Shown one piece after another: positions 18,518 through 28,169 of a DNA stretch of 64,000 nt. This stretch comes from Prevotella sp. (GTDB lineage Bacteria; Bacteroidota; Bacteroidia; Bacteroidales; Bacteroidaceae). The stretch is taken from NCBI GenBank assembly GCA_017469955.1, contig JAFUFJ010000009.1:186001-250000 (forward strand). Direction: 5' to 3'. The stretch's first letter is position 1. Every line of letters starts with the position of its first letter. Below the pieces are notes generated by a model. That model saw only the letters and a program-made list of their open reading frames with translations, was not told where the DNA came from and ran no database searches. The position numbers and the translations under genes were made by a program.

Positions 18518-19864
18518 TCATATCTCCATAAAATTCTTTCGTTCACTGTACATTTGCATAATCTCGGCCATGGCGATGCTCTCGCGACGACGCAAACGGG
18601 CAGTGCTGAAGCGGTTGTTGAAGATGCAGGAGATGAACTCTTGTATCTCGTAGCGCAGGCCTGCACCGTCCCACTTGTAGAAGAACTTCTTGTTCTGGTT
18701 CTGGTCCTCGAAGCGGAACTCGTAGTAATCTGTCAGCCACCAGGGCGAGGGCACGTAGGCATAGCCCTTGGTGCCCGCAATCACCAGATTGCCCTCGGTC
18801 TTCACGCCCATGCCCAACTGGAACGAGCAGACACCATGGGGATAGCGCATCACGCCACGGGTATAGACATCAATGCCGTCCTTCATCTTCGAGTAGAAAT
18901 TGATGTTGGTATAACCGATACCCATCAACTTCAGAATAGGCAGCAGCGGGTAAGACCCCATCTCATACATCGAGCCTCCTGCCTGTACTGGGTCTAATTC
19001 TCGGGTAAACCTGTCGCCCCACAGCTTGGACTCTGATGCACTCACATCCACCACATCGCCGATAGCACCACTTTTAATCATCGTTATCATGTGGTTGAAG
19101 GCGGGTGAGTGGGCTGTCTTGTTCGCCTCCATCAGCACCACACCATTCTCCTCTGCCAGTCGGTACAGTTCCTTGGCCTGTTCGCCATTGAGCACAAGGG
19201 GCGTTTCGCAGAGCACATGCTTCTGCCGCTGCAACGCCTGCTTGGTCAACTCATAATGGGAGAGGTGTGGCGTAGCCACATATACCGCACTGACATGTTC
19301 CAACAGTTCGTCGTAGGACGGATAAACATTCACGATGCCGTGTCTATCGGCGAAGTCACAAGCCTTTGGCTGGCTGATGTCGTACACGCCAGTGGCTTTA
19401 ACGTAGCTGACAAACTCGGACTCGGGCACAAAACGCTCGGCAATGCGACCAACACCCACAATTCCTACACGAATTTCTTCTTGCAAGTCCTCACGCAACA
19501 TGGTAGAGCTGATGCCTTCCGTGCGGGGCAGATACACCACTTTGCAATATTCGTTAAGGTAGTCGAACTTGCCCTCCCAGTCGCTGCCGATGGCAAAGAA
19601 GTCAACATCATACTTCTGTATGTCATCTATCTTCTGACCTACATAGTCCTCGATGATGATCTGATCTGCCAGCCCTGTGGCCTTCACTGCCTCCACGCGC
19701 TCCAGCACATTGTTGCGCACGTTCAGTTTGCCTCGCTCACGGTCAAAGCTATCATTGGTGACACCTACGATCAAATAGTCGCCCAATTCTTTTGCCCTCC
19801 GAAGCAGGTTTATATGTCCCTGATGCAGCAGGTCATATGTTCCATATGTTATTACCTTTTTCAC
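18518..19864 (-). CDS. Cytidylyltransferase-Gfo/Idh/MocA oxidoreductase fusion
   Basis: 448 residues. Residues 1-130 are a TagD-like cytidylyltransferase with HQGH (14-17), RVEAV and the C-terminal GISST motif (117-121). Residues 131-448 form a Gfo/Idh/MocA oxidoreductase with GVGRIAERF and VYVATPHLSHYEL. The usual catalytic EKP reads ETP here (220-222), so the lysine is missing. Known CDP-alditol routes pair a nucleotidyltransferase with a reductase, sometimes fused; by analogy this enzyme may make a CDP-alditol for a TagF-like transferase, but the missing lysine leaves the second activity uncertain. Confidence 0.8.
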   Translation of the reverse strand: MKKVITYGTYDLLHQGHINLLRRAKELGDYLIVGVTNDSFDRERGKLNVRNNVLERVEAVKATGLADQIIIEDYVGQKIDDIQKYDVDFFAIGSDWEGKFDYLNEYCKVVYLPRTEGISSTMLREDLQEEIRVGIVGVGRIAERFVPESEFVSYVKATGVYDISQPKACDFADRHGIVNVYPSYDELLEHVSAVYVATPHLSHYELTKQALQRQKHVLCETPLVLNGEQAKELYRLAEENGVVLMEANKTAHSPAFNHMITMIKSGAIGDVVDVSASESKLWGDRFTRELDPVQAGGSMYEMGSYPLLPILKLMGIGYTNINFYSKMKDGIDVYTRGVMRYPHGVCSFQLGMGVKTEGNLVIAGTKGYAYVPSPWWLTDYYEFRFEDQNQNKKFFYKWDGAGLRYEIQEFISCIFNNRFSTARLRRRESIAMAEIMQMYSERKNFMEI

Positions 19865-19876
19865 GATTAACCAAAC

Positions 19877-21019
19877 TTATTTAATAAGCGCAGACTCATT
19901 TCCTATCATATATATTTCTTGCAACCGTATTGCAGACTCTAAGATATCATACCCCGCCTTACGAATCTCATCCTTAGGACTTTGTCTGTCAATTTGTCCT
20001 TTCCTGCATTGTCCCAAACAGCAACTTGCCCATTTGCCAACAGACTCGTGAAGGTCGTGCCACTCCACAAGTGAGGAAACCGCCACTTCGGGAGAAATGG
20101 TATTTGCTATAACACATGGCAAGCCTGTAGCCTGCGCCTCTATCACACTGACTGGCAATCCTTCCCAAAGCGAAGGGAAAAGAAGGCTATCAGCCGCCAT
20201 GAGTAAGGAAGGAATGTCGATGCGTACCCCCATCATGCGGATACGCTCTTGCAACCCCTCTTCTGCAATGGCCTTACGATAGGAATCTTCCTGCTCACCA
20301 GTACCCACCCAAAGACAAACGGCATTGTGGTTTTGCTTCACAATTTCTTTGAATGTGCGATATATCATAGGTGGGTTCTTTTGGAGGGTTACTCTGCCTA
20401 CATGTATTATAACTGGCTGATGTTCAGAAACTCCGAGTTCATGTCTTTTTTGCTGACGTACATTTCTATCGAATGCAAATGTATCAAGGTCAATAGCATT
20501 TGGAAAGTTACTGTATTGGCTACTATGCACTTTCTTCCTACCATAGCGACTGATCCCTGCCTCCGTAGAGCAACCAAAGAACTGGCGTGCTACATAACGT
20601 GTGGGGTAAGCACAGAACTTATATATCACATCTGCAAATGATCTGTATCCGTTGCCGGCCGAATGAGAATGGGCGATGGTATATCTACCTGCTCTGTTGC
20701 CCTCATGCAAGTATATGGCAGCAGAGAATCCCATGTGTCCATGCACAACTGTATGTTCCGAGTGGTTCTTGAAAAAATTTCGCCATGCTTTTCTATAAGC
20801 CAATATGTTGTACACCTTGAATCTGGGAACGCGATAAATATGACCTCCCAACGACCTTATCTCATCATCGAACAGACAATGTTCCTCTGTATGCACCATG
20901 AAGTCAAGTTGCACACGGCTACGATCCATCTTACGATATAGGTTCATAATCATAACCTCGGCACCACCTCTGTTCATACGTCCGAATACTTCTAAAATGC
21001 GAATAGGCTCATTGCTCAT
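19877..21019 (-). CDS. Glycosyltransferase, GT4 (EpsF-like)
   Basis: 380 residues with a GT-B fold. The N-terminus RILEVFGRMNRGGAEVMIMN and the middle VHGHMGFSAAIYLHEG are typical of EpsF-type polymer glycosyltransferases. The nucleotide-sugar domain has VIIHVGRVTLQKNP and E-x7-E (EGLPVSVIE). The last ~60 residues (cysteine-containing, GKWASCCLGQCRKG) are less typical. It overlaps the upstream GT2 gene by 4 nt. Confidence 0.85.
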   Translation of the reverse strand: MSNEPIRILEVFGRMNRGGAEVMIMNLYRKMDRSRVQLDFMVHTEEHCLFDDEIRSLGGHIYRVPRFKVYNILAYRKAWRNFFKNHSEHTVVHGHMGFSAAIYLHEGNRAGRYTIAHSHSAGNGYRSFADVIYKFCAYPTRYVARQFFGCSTEAGISRYGRKKVHSSQYSNFPNAIDLDTFAFDRNVRQQKRHELGVSEHQPVIIHVGRVTLQKNPPMIYRTFKEIVKQNHNAVCLWVGTGEQEDSYRKAIAEEGLQERIRMMGVRIDIPSLLMAADSLLFPSLWEGLPVSVIEAQATGLPCVIANTISPEVAVSSLVEWHDLHESVGKWASCCLGQCRKGQIDRQSPKDEIRKAGYDILESAIRLQEIYMIGNESALIK

Positions 21020-21918
21020 TTTATTGACATTTTGATATTATGGTTTACCTTATATCGGGTGAAAAAGAATAAGCAGACACCAAATGGCAGAGCACACAAA
21101 GCCATTAGCGGTCGCGATGTACTTAACAGATGCCTGTATGCCTTGGCACGAAGGCAATGGGAAATGTAGTGGATGCTTGAACGGAACCTTAATCTAAAAG
21201 ATTTATAGATGCGGATGTGTTCTTGACGAAGATACATAAATCCCCGAGGATTGTTCCAATATTGGCGATACATGCTGTGACTGGATCCATCAGGTTGATA
21301 ATCAACAACAACTAACGGCTCGTTAAGGCACAGGCATTTGTAGTCTTGGTCTATCAATAAGTATAAATAGCCTAAGCTGAAGTATCGTTCTTTGTCAAAT
21401 CGAGGATAAGGGGGGTAAAGCTTCACAATGTCTGTTCGCAGCACCAGTTTCTTGTCTCCCGCCCCCCCATCTTGGTAGAATTCGGAAAGATTCATAGCAT
21501 ACAAATCATTTGGAAGTGGTGTACCAATCAATTCGCCAGACTCTTTTACGTCCAACCCTATGATGCCCGCATACTTCCCCGACCCATGCTCCCGCCAGAA
21601 CATGATGATTTTCTCCACGGCATCATCGGGCATCCAGTCGTCGGAGTCGATACAGGTATTCAACTCTGTCGTTATATTATCATAGGCAGTATTATGAGCA
21701 CCATGCATGCCTTGATTAGCCTGATATATATAGCGAATGGGGAATTCTGGCTTTTCGTCAATCCATCCTTGCACCAGTTCGCGGGTGTTATCCGTTGAAC
21801 CATCATCAATAATAAGCCATTCAAAATCTTTGCACGTCTGCCGACAAAGGCTTTCATACGTTCGTCCTATGGTGTGAGCCCGGTTGTAGGCAGGAGTAAA
21901 TACCGTTAATGTTTTCAT
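21016..21918 (-). CDS. Glycosyltransferase, GT2
   Basis: 300 residues. GT-A signatures: TVFTPAYNRAHTIGRTYESL at the N-terminus, IIDDGSTDNT, and the metal-binding NTCIDSDDW. A hydrophobic helix near residues 270-290 suggests membrane association. Two homopolymers lie inside: G7 at 21462-21468 (coding DGGAG, in frame) and C6 at 21411-21416 (coding YPPYP). The frame is intact. It abuts the Wzy-like gene with no gap. Confidence 0.88.
   Translation of the reverse strand: MKTLTVFTPAYNRAHTIGRTYESLCRQTCKDFEWLIIDDGSTDNTRELVQGWIDEKPEFPIRYIYQANQGMHGAHNTAYDNITTELNTCIDSDDWMPDDAVEKIIMFWREHGSGKYAGIIGLDVKESGELIGTPLPNDLYAMNLSEFYQDGGAGDKKLVLRTDIVKLYPPYPRFDKERYFSLGYLYLLIDQDYKCLCLNEPLVVVDYQPDGSSHSMYRQYWNNPRGFMYLRQEHIRIYKSFRLRFRSSIHYISHCLRAKAYRHLLSTSRPLMALCALPFGVCLFFFTRYKVNHNIKMSIK
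21462..21468 (-). repeat. G7 tract in GT2 gene (frame ON)
   Basis: Seven G on the coding strand at the DGGAG codons, about residue 151. A single-base change would truncate the enzyme. Confidence 0.6.
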
Positions 21919-23034
21919 TTATTTTCCTATACTCCACATGAATATTGTAAAAGCCAAATGCCCTCCTATGATGTATGCCGTGTAGCGCCCCTGCTTTTTC
22001 TCCCACAACGGGAATCTCAGCAGCGGATAAGTTAGCACCAACGGATATAAGAACCAAGACAGATAGGCAAAACGATTTGAGAATGAACTTCGTATGACCA
22101 TTACCCAAAATGCATTTGAATAGATGTATGTTCCAAGCAAAATCATATAGTTCATGTCAATAATCTTTCTTTTGAATACCACAAACCAACCCATTATTAC
22201 CGGCATTGCACTGTATAGGAGGAAATCCCATCGGAAACCTGTCTGTGAGAATTGGCTCATCTCGTCTTCATCGCCTTGGGCTGAAATGTAGTCATTCAGA
22301 CGGTCATCAAATCCCATACCGGCAAAAAAAGACTCCACCATTCCTCCAGCTGTCAAACTTATTAAAATAGATGCTATCCAGAAATAGAACATCATTCGTG
22401 GCTTACGGTAGAAATATACAAACACCATCGCTACAACTGGCAGCATGGCAGAATGGTGGATGTTAACTGCAGCAAGGCACAAAGCCGCACAAATCAGTTT
22501 GTCTTTAGTATTCCCAAGAATATATGTCATTGCAAGAATTATCATATTACAGGCCATGCCATTGCGCAGTCCGTTCACTCCATAAGAGAAGAAAGAGTAT
22601 GCCGACATACAGACTATCAGCAGTATCGGGAAATTTCTTCTATCCAGCCGCCAGCATGCCAAGGCCATCGTTCCTATATACACAATCTCTATTATGAGAA
22701 AAAAATAATAAATTGGCATGTGGTGGGCACAAAAGAACATAAATCGGTAGAAGAAAACATCTTTCCCCATGAATTCAGAAAAGTCCAACACTTCTGACAT
22801 GTTATAATAAGTTCTCGCATAATTCACCGTATCACCAAATGCAATACTTACTGGCCGCATTCCAACAACATAGATGAACAACAATGCGTAGAATAAAGCC
22901 ACCGTAGGAGGTTTTTGCATATACAAAATCCTCTTTACGGGCATTGTCTGCAGCCAATTATAGTAATATAACGTAAACAACGATATTATCACCAAATGGG
23001 TTGGGAAATATAAAGATGGCGATAGTCCGAACAT
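21919..23034 (-). CDS. wzy: EpsG-family polysaccharide polymerase (Wzy-like)
   Basis: 371 residues, mostly hydrophobic, with about ten predicted membrane spans. The region MRPVSIAFGDTVNYARTY and the FSYGVNGLRNGMACNMI segment (conserved R-N/G pattern) match the EpsG family of O-antigen/exopolysaccharide polymerases. It would polymerise repeat units at the periplasmic face after Wzx flipping. It is the only polymerase candidate in the window. Confidence 0.8.
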   Translation of the reverse strand: MFGLSPSLYFPTHLVIISLFTLYYYNWLQTMPVKRILYMQKPPTVALFYALLFIYVVGMRPVSIAFGDTVNYARTYYNMSEVLDFSEFMGKDVFFYRFMFFCAHHMPIYYFFLIIEIVYIGTMALACWRLDRRNFPILLIVCMSAYSFFSYGVNGLRNGMACNMIILAMTYILGNTKDKLICAALCLAAVNIHHSAMLPVVAMVFVYFYRKPRMMFYFWIASILISLTAGGMVESFFAGMGFDDRLNDYISAQGDEDEMSQFSQTGFRWDFLLYSAMPVIMGWFVVFKRKIIDMNYMILLGTYIYSNAFWVMVIRSSFSNRFAYLSWFLYPLVLTYPLLRFPLWEKKQGRYTAYIIGGHLAFTIFMWSIGK

Positions 23035-23042
23035 GGGTTACT

Positions 23043-23801
23043 CTAATGTATAATTCTATTTAATATATTTGCAAAGCGGCTCCCAAGCAACCGGTTGATG
23101 CGGTTCTTAAGCAGATGGAGTCTCCACGAAAAAGTATCATGATCCATCCATGAACAGTCATAGTGATGGATGGAAACTGTACGAGGAGTGACCACAGTTA
23201 TTCCTGTAGTAGAATCCATTGGACAAAAATAATCAGAAGGATATATCCACACACCCGCAACCTCTACGGGCTCTGACACCTCGTTTGGCAGTCCGTAGCG
23301 ATGAAGCACGCGCGTGGTATGTGTCACGATAGTCCCTCCTATCTGACGGCCACTCCCGTCAACAAAGTTCAAATCGTCATAATAGTCCAGAAGTTCTTTA
23401 TACAGGCCGAGGCCTGGGTTTACCCCAAGGCCGAGGCCTGGGGCAACGGCAAGCGTCTGTTCGTCGTCATGTCTGACGACGGCGCCTGCCTCTACACCCA
23501 TAAATGCCCCTTTCGCCAGGATGTCGTCGAAGGGTTTGATCACCTCGACATCCGTGTCAAAATAGAGTCCTCCATAATGATACAGAATCCAGAAACGGGC
23601 ATAGTCGCTCACGAAGGCATATTTCTTGGCCTCATAGGCCTGCCGGGTATAGGGAATGATGTTCACGTCGAAATTGTCCTCATTCCACTCTTTTATCTCA
23701 TAGTCGGGGAAAAACTTCCTCCAAGAGGCTATGCATCGCTCCGCACTCCGAGGCAACGGATTGCGTCCGAACCAACAATAATGTATCGTCTTAGGTATCA
23801 T
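23043..23801 (-). CDS. Glycosyltransferase, GT32 (capsular sugar transferase)
   Basis: About 252 residues from the second Met (MIPKTIHYCWFGRNPLP). The GT32 hallmarks are present: IPKTIHYCWFG, KYAFVSDYARFWILYHYGG and the DxD motif YFDTDVEV. Family members transfer galactose, mannose or other sugars from nucleotide donors in capsule and teichoic-acid pathways. It lies 8 nt upstream of the polymerase gene. A GC-rich direct repeat at about 23405-23443 simply encodes PGLGLGVNPGLGL. Confidence 0.88.
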   Translation of the reverse strand: MIPKTIHYCWFGRNPLPRSAERCIASWRKFFPDYEIKEWNEDNFDVNIIPYTRQAYEAKKYAFVSDYARFWILYHYGGLYFDTDVEVIKPFDDILAKGAFMGVEAGAVVRHDDEQTLAVAPGLGLGVNPGLGLYKELLDYYDDLNFVDGSGRQIGGTIVTHTTRVLHRYGLPNEVSEPVEVAGVWIYPSDYFCPMDSTTGITVVTPRTVSIHHYDCSWMDHDTFSWRLHLLKNRINRLLGSRFANILNRIIH

Positions 23802-24654
23802 CATCTATGTCGTTGTAACTGAAGTCACTGCGCGTTTCTTTTCCATGAACGCCGTACCAAGCAGATGTATTGTCCATATTCCACACATGTATTCCTCATA
23901 CACGTATGATGTACAGGCCATGTTTCTCTTGTGTATTCGAAGGTACGAATTCGCTTGCCATAGGATAAGTGCCAGACTGTGCCTGAAAGCGCTTTTGCTT
24001 TCCTTTGTCTGAAATATGCCGTGCCGGCTATGACGCTACCCTATCAGCCGGTAGAGTTTCTCCACCTCGGCAACGTTGCCATAGTCGTGCGACCGCAGAT
24101 ATTCGGTTATTCGCGCCTGCAAATCTGTATTAAGGATAAAGTCGGCTATGCCATGTGCACACCCTTCGTTGTCCATCGGTACGATAACGCCATCTACCCC
24201 ATCCTGCACCTGGCTGCGAGCCGTGGCATAATCGGTGATCACCACGGGCTTGCACAGCATCTGGGCTTCTCGCACGGTAACCGATTTCCCTTCATATCGC
24301 GAGGGCTGCACGTAGATGTCGCATGCCTTTATATATGGATAGGGATTCGTGCGTTTGCCAAGAATAATGACATGCTGTTCCATTCCTGCCTCAGCTATCC
24401 GCCTCCGAATGAGAGCTTCGTCACCACCATAGCCGATGATATACCATTTGACGGGGAGATGGGAGCCTGAAGATGAGGATAGCAATGCGGTTATGCGCCG
24501 GCAGACATCCGGCACATTATCATAGTTTTTCGCATGAGAAAAACGACCGACTGACAACAACTTCACCATCTCTACGATGATCAACCTGAATATCTCAGGC
24601 ACACTTTCCAGGTTCTTCTGGTAGCAGAATCTCCCGATTGACAAGAGTTTTATA

Positions 24655-24662
24655 CCCCCCCC
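24655..24662 (-). repeat. G8 tract splitting a GT4 gene (frame OFF)
   Basis: Eight G on the coding strand followed by TATAAAAC. Nine (or six) would restore the frame between the two halves. Confidence 0.8.
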
Positions 24663-25302
24663 ACCTCGGCAAGTTCGGAGGATACGTCAACTTCTTCCGA
24701 CCTGCGTCTCACGAATTCCGGCGACAGGATATTCTCAATCTCCACTATTTTCTTCTCCAATGCAGGAAACACGCCCACGAAAGCCCTTGTGACCTCCTCT
24801 GAAATCGATACGATATGGTCATATCCATTCCATACAGGATGTTCCAAGCCGGCATTTATCGCCACATGACTATAATCGGTGTGAATCCAGCATATTTTCT
24901 TTCGTGCTCTTACATTCCGCAACACGATGTCATGAGGAGCAAGGAAGCTGATGGCAGCATCATATTCCACAGCGGGATTGATCCGCGGAAGCACCCGTGC
25001 AACATACTTGCCTATGTACCCGAACACGCTCCCGCTCTCCGTTCCTTCTTTCCGGTTCCGCTTCAAATACCTACTGTTTGCCCATCTCGCCACTAACCTT
25101 GCAGCCACCAGCCTCACACATCCGGCCTTCAAAGCATCCCTCATCGGTCGCTCAATCATCGAATATTCCTTCACCTCAGGCAACAGGTTCACCTCCTCCG
25201 GGATACACGCCATCAGCTCTCCTTGATGCGAATAGACAAACAAATCAACGTCATACTGGCTGTAATCCATAGCCTGCAGCAGCCCGATGAGACTGATCTC
25301 CG

Positions 25303-25309
25303 CCCCCCC
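25303..25309 (-). repeat. G7 tract near the start of the split GT4 gene
   Basis: Seven G on the coding strand encode the conserved glycine pair of EIGGAEIS (about residue 15). The frame is continuous here. Confidence 0.55.
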
Positions 25310-25347
25310 GATCTCCATGTAGTGCATCGCTATGAATACCCGACGTT

Positions 25348-26532
25348 TCATTTTTCAATAAGTTGATAGAATTTCTCAATTTCCTCGGTATTGCCCTTTT
25401 TCTCCTGTCTTTGATATGCTACTATATGATTGTAAAGATCTTTATCACCAAGCAATTGCTCAATCGCATCAGCTACGGCCACTGGATCTTGTGGAACCAC
25501 TATGCCGTTCTCGCCTTGAACCATCTGATTCCATACGGCATCAAACTCCGTGGTCACCACAGGCTTATTCAGTATGCGAGCTTCAGCTATGCTAAGTCCA
25601 AAGCCCTCATGCCGTGAGGTCTGCACATATAGCGTGCAGGCCTTCATGTAAGGATATGGATTAGGCGTGGTGCCCAGCAGTATGAACGTGTCCTCAAGAT
25701 GGTGCTCGCGGATGTATTGCTCCATCTCGGAGCGATAATCACCACGTCCCAGAGCATACCAACGGAATTTCACACCACGTTCATGTAGTATCTTACAGGC
25801 TTGCAAAGAAATGTCATAGCCCTTTTGAGGTTTATTCAAGCGAGCAACCGTCAAAAGGGACGGCATGTCGCATTCCATGTTAAATCTCGGTTTCTCTTCT
25901 GACATCCGTTCTATTATACGCGCATCAAGAATATCGCGGATAATAGAAATTTTGCCTGTAAATTGCGGATAAGCCGAAGCAAACTCCGTATAAGCCGAAT
26001 CAGAGACAGTAACAATATGGTTAATTTTGCTGTAATATCTCTCCATGAAAGCATAGTTAATACCTTCAGGAACATATTTGACATTTACCCAAGCGAACTT
26101 TTTCGATGCCTCTATTTTGTCGACTACGTAGAGTGTTGGAACTCCTTGAGCGTATGCGACGGCAACATCATAATATTCCTTTTGTTTAGAGATACAAGGC
26201 GAAACATATCGCCAATATAGACGGGCCTTGTCTATATGAAGCAAATGACCTCGCCTTATTGCCCATGAATACCGCCACCGAGCTACAATCTTTTGGAAAT
26301 CAAAAGTCAGCAGCTGCGAAGAAACACTTTTTCCTACAAATTGTGTATATGCAAGAGGTGGAAGCAAATTGACAGTTTCCGGCAAATACCGTTCAAACTC
26401 GCCCCCATAACCAAAGAGCTGCAAATCGACCTCAAATCGGCTGTAGTCTAAAAGCGATAGGAATGTCACCAGACTTTTCTCTGCGCCAGCAGCTGTCAGA
26501 GAGTCTATGACAAAAAGTATTTTCTTTTTCAC
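25348..26532 (-). CDS. Glycosyltransferase, GT4
   Basis: 394 residues; paralogous to the genes at 24036-25351 and 30167-31345, with the same N-terminal plan (KILFVIDSLTAAGAEKSLV). The donor-binding half has LLTVARLNKPQKGYD and E-x7-E (EGFGLSIAE). It overlaps the split GT4 gene by 4 nt, so the three were probably copied within the locus or recruited together. The frame is intact. Confidence 0.87.
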   Translation of the reverse strand: MKKKILFVIDSLTAAGAEKSLVTFLSLLDYSRFEVDLQLFGYGGEFERYLPETVNLLPPLAYTQFVGKSVSSQLLTFDFQKIVARWRYSWAIRRGHLLHIDKARLYWRYVSPCISKQKEYYDVAVAYAQGVPTLYVVDKIEASKKFAWVNVKYVPEGINYAFMERYYSKINHIVTVSDSAYTEFASAYPQFTGKISIIRDILDARIIERMSEEKPRFNMECDMPSLLTVARLNKPQKGYDISLQACKILHERGVKFRWYALGRGDYRSEMEQYIREHHLEDTFILLGTTPNPYPYMKACTLYVQTSRHEGFGLSIAEARILNKPVVTTEFDAVWNQMVQGENGIVVPQDPVAVADAIEQLLGDKDLYNHIVAYQRQEKKGNTEEIEKFYQLIEK

Positions 26533-26580
26533 AATAGAAGTATGCTATAGTAACATAAATAAAGCCATCCAATACAATAG

Positions 26581-27006
26581 CTATTTCACCCCATCAAGTT
26601 TTTCCCGTAATATAGTTGATGAAGTGCCTTTTGTATATGGAAAATAGATGACGGTTACTCCAACATCCCGAAAACGCCGTTCAACCTCAGAAAAGAGAGA
26701 AGAACCTTTCCAGTCATCTCCCACAAACATGCGGTCAAAATGTAATTGCTCCCATGCCAAAAACTTGTCCCGATTTACCTGTGGAACAACTTGATCCACA
26801 TATCTAATAGCCTCAACTATGGCTTTGCGCTCTTCATAAGGAACGATAGGAGCCTTATGCTTGTAATTTACACACAAATCATCTGTTGTTACTCCAACGA
26901 TCAAATAGTCACATTGTTCCTTGGCTTGACGTAATATGTTCAAATGTCCAACATGGAACATATCAAATACTCCTGTGGTATACCCAATAATTCTTTTTTT
27001 ATCCAT
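26581..27006 (-). CDS. Glycerol-3-phosphate cytidylyltransferase-like protein (TagD-like)
   Basis: 141 residues, standard length for TagD/GCT. Motifs: GYTTGVFDMFHVGHLNIL (HxGH), RYVDQVV, FVGDDWKGS and the C-terminal GTSSTILRE. It joins CTP and an alditol phosphate to make CDP-alditol, most simply CDP-glycerol. It overlaps the following TagF-like gene by 8 nt, a direct donor-transferase pair. The domain is a relative of the N-terminal half of the fusion at 18518-19864. Confidence 0.88.
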   Translation of the reverse strand: MDKKRIIGYTTGVFDMFHVGHLNILRQAKEQCDYLIVGVTTDDLCVNYKHKAPIVPYEERKAIVEAIRYVDQVVPQVNRDKFLAWEQLHFDRMFVGDDWKGSSLFSEVERRFRDVGVTVIYFPYTKGTSSTILREKLDGVK

Positions 27007-28132
27007 TTGCCAATGTCGTTTCTATATATTTCATTACATTCTCACACGCATGTCCAGTTTCATAACTCCCAATACTATCATTGAACTTCTTAATTCCCTT
27101 AGTATAATAAATCTCATCAAACGTCATTATCTTCTTTTCTAATTCATCGTTATCACGACAGACAGGAAAGGGAAGACCCTCTATGTCGAAATATAAATTA
27201 CGGTCACTTTTAGTGTATTGTTCAAGGTCTGGAACGTACAACAGACAAGGGCGTCCTGTTAAGACAAAATCGAAAATAAGGCTAGAGTAATCAGAGATAA
27301 CGACATCGGCTACGAAAAGAAGCTCCTGGATGTCATCGTATTTTGTTGCATCAGTAACAAGGTCGGTGTTTTGCAAGAGTTGCTGTGAGTAGTCATGCAG
27401 ATGAGGGTGCAATCTTAACAGTACAATCCATTCTCCACCGAATTTAGCAGAAAGCACATGAGTGAATCGGTCAAAGTTGATATTATAGCACTTTAACGAA
27501 TTGTCTTTTCGGAATGTTGGGGCGTAAAGTGCCACATATTTATGTTCTGAGATACCAAGTTTGCGCAGTATTTGACCGCGCAATGTTGGATTATCAGCAA
27601 ACATTATGTCTTCTCGGGGTGTACCTGTTGGTACAATTGGACCTGTATACCAAAAAGAATGTTTGAAGATTTCAGTGCTGTACCTGCTGCCAGACAATAG
27701 TGCATCGGTCTGCAACGAATCCCTCTTTGCCATTGTTACATAATGTGCAGGCAAAGTTGATTCTGCATCACCCTCTATCATCTTCAGGCGGAGGGAACTA
27801 TGCCATGTCTGTAGATAGAGCTGGCCTTTGCGTTTCCGATAATACGAATTCATGCGATAATTCGTAACAAACACCTGACTGGTACATTGCTCATAAAAAT
27901 AGCGAAGAGAGAGATACCTCACTTTCCTTATTCCATCAATATGATGCCTGTCTGGTTCTGTAAAGCCCCACACAATATCCCAGTCCTTGCAGTGCTCCAC
28001 CATATACATGCTAAGGTACTTGGGATTGCATCCGTACTGGCTACCATAGTAGCTCAAGAAAAAAATCTTGCGTTTTTGAATGGGGAATAGCTGAAATATG
28101 GCTGTAGCTATACAATATAGTTTTGTTTTCAT
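26999..28132 (-). CDS. CDP-glycerol glycerophosphotransferase family protein (second TagF-like)
   Basis: 377 residues. Seen: LQTWHSSLRLK (the family TWHG region, here with Ser in place of Gly), ALYAPTFRKD, and SDYSSLIFDFVLTGRP. It is coupled to the TagD-like cytidylyltransferase. It has the same architecture as the 15331-16509 protein but is clearly divergent. The two suggest either two alditol phosphates or two positions in the polymer. The donor is inferred. Confidence 0.85.
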   Translation of the reverse strand: MKTKLYCIATAIFQLFPIQKRKIFFLSYYGSQYGCNPKYLSMYMVEHCKDWDIVWGFTEPDRHHIDGIRKVRYLSLRYFYEQCTSQVFVTNYRMNSYYRKRKGQLYLQTWHSSLRLKMIEGDAESTLPAHYVTMAKRDSLQTDALLSGSRYSTEIFKHSFWYTGPIVPTGTPREDIMFADNPTLRGQILRKLGISEHKYVALYAPTFRKDNSLKCYNINFDRFTHVLSAKFGGEWIVLLRLHPHLHDYSQQLLQNTDLVTDATKYDDIQELLFVADVVISDYSSLIFDFVLTGRPCLLYVPDLEQYTKSDRNLYFDIEGLPFPVCRDNDELEKKIMTFDEIYYTKGIKKFNDSIGSYETGHACENVMKYIETTLANG

Positions 28133-28169
28133 TTTTTATAGCAACTACACCTAAAATGAGGTATAAGAT

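Larger units (their letters stand above)
24036..25351 (-). pseudogene. Glycosyltransferase, GT4, split by a G tract
   Basis: The N-terminal half (25351-24650) begins MKRRVFIAMHYMEIGGAEIS and ends EVGGV plus stop. The C-terminal half (to 24036) has KWYIIGYGGDEAL and the retaining signature E-x7-E (EGKSVTVRE). The two meet at eight G (24655-24662); nine G would join them as EVGGGIKLLSIGRF. Just after the tract a segment is partly duplicated: KLLSIGRFCYQKN..PEIFRLI then, 29 residues on, KLLSVGRFSHAKN..PDVCRRI, while family members have one copy. So even the ON form may be abnormal. A second tract, G7 at 25303-25309, encodes EIGGAEIS in frame. It may be phase-variable OFF, decayed, or a sequencing error. 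Confidence 0.8.

Noticed and set aside
23405-23443. GC-rich direct repeat (GGCCGAGGCCTGGG twice)
   Set aside because: It encodes PGLGLGVNPGLGL, which fits the GT32 protein; not an independent element.
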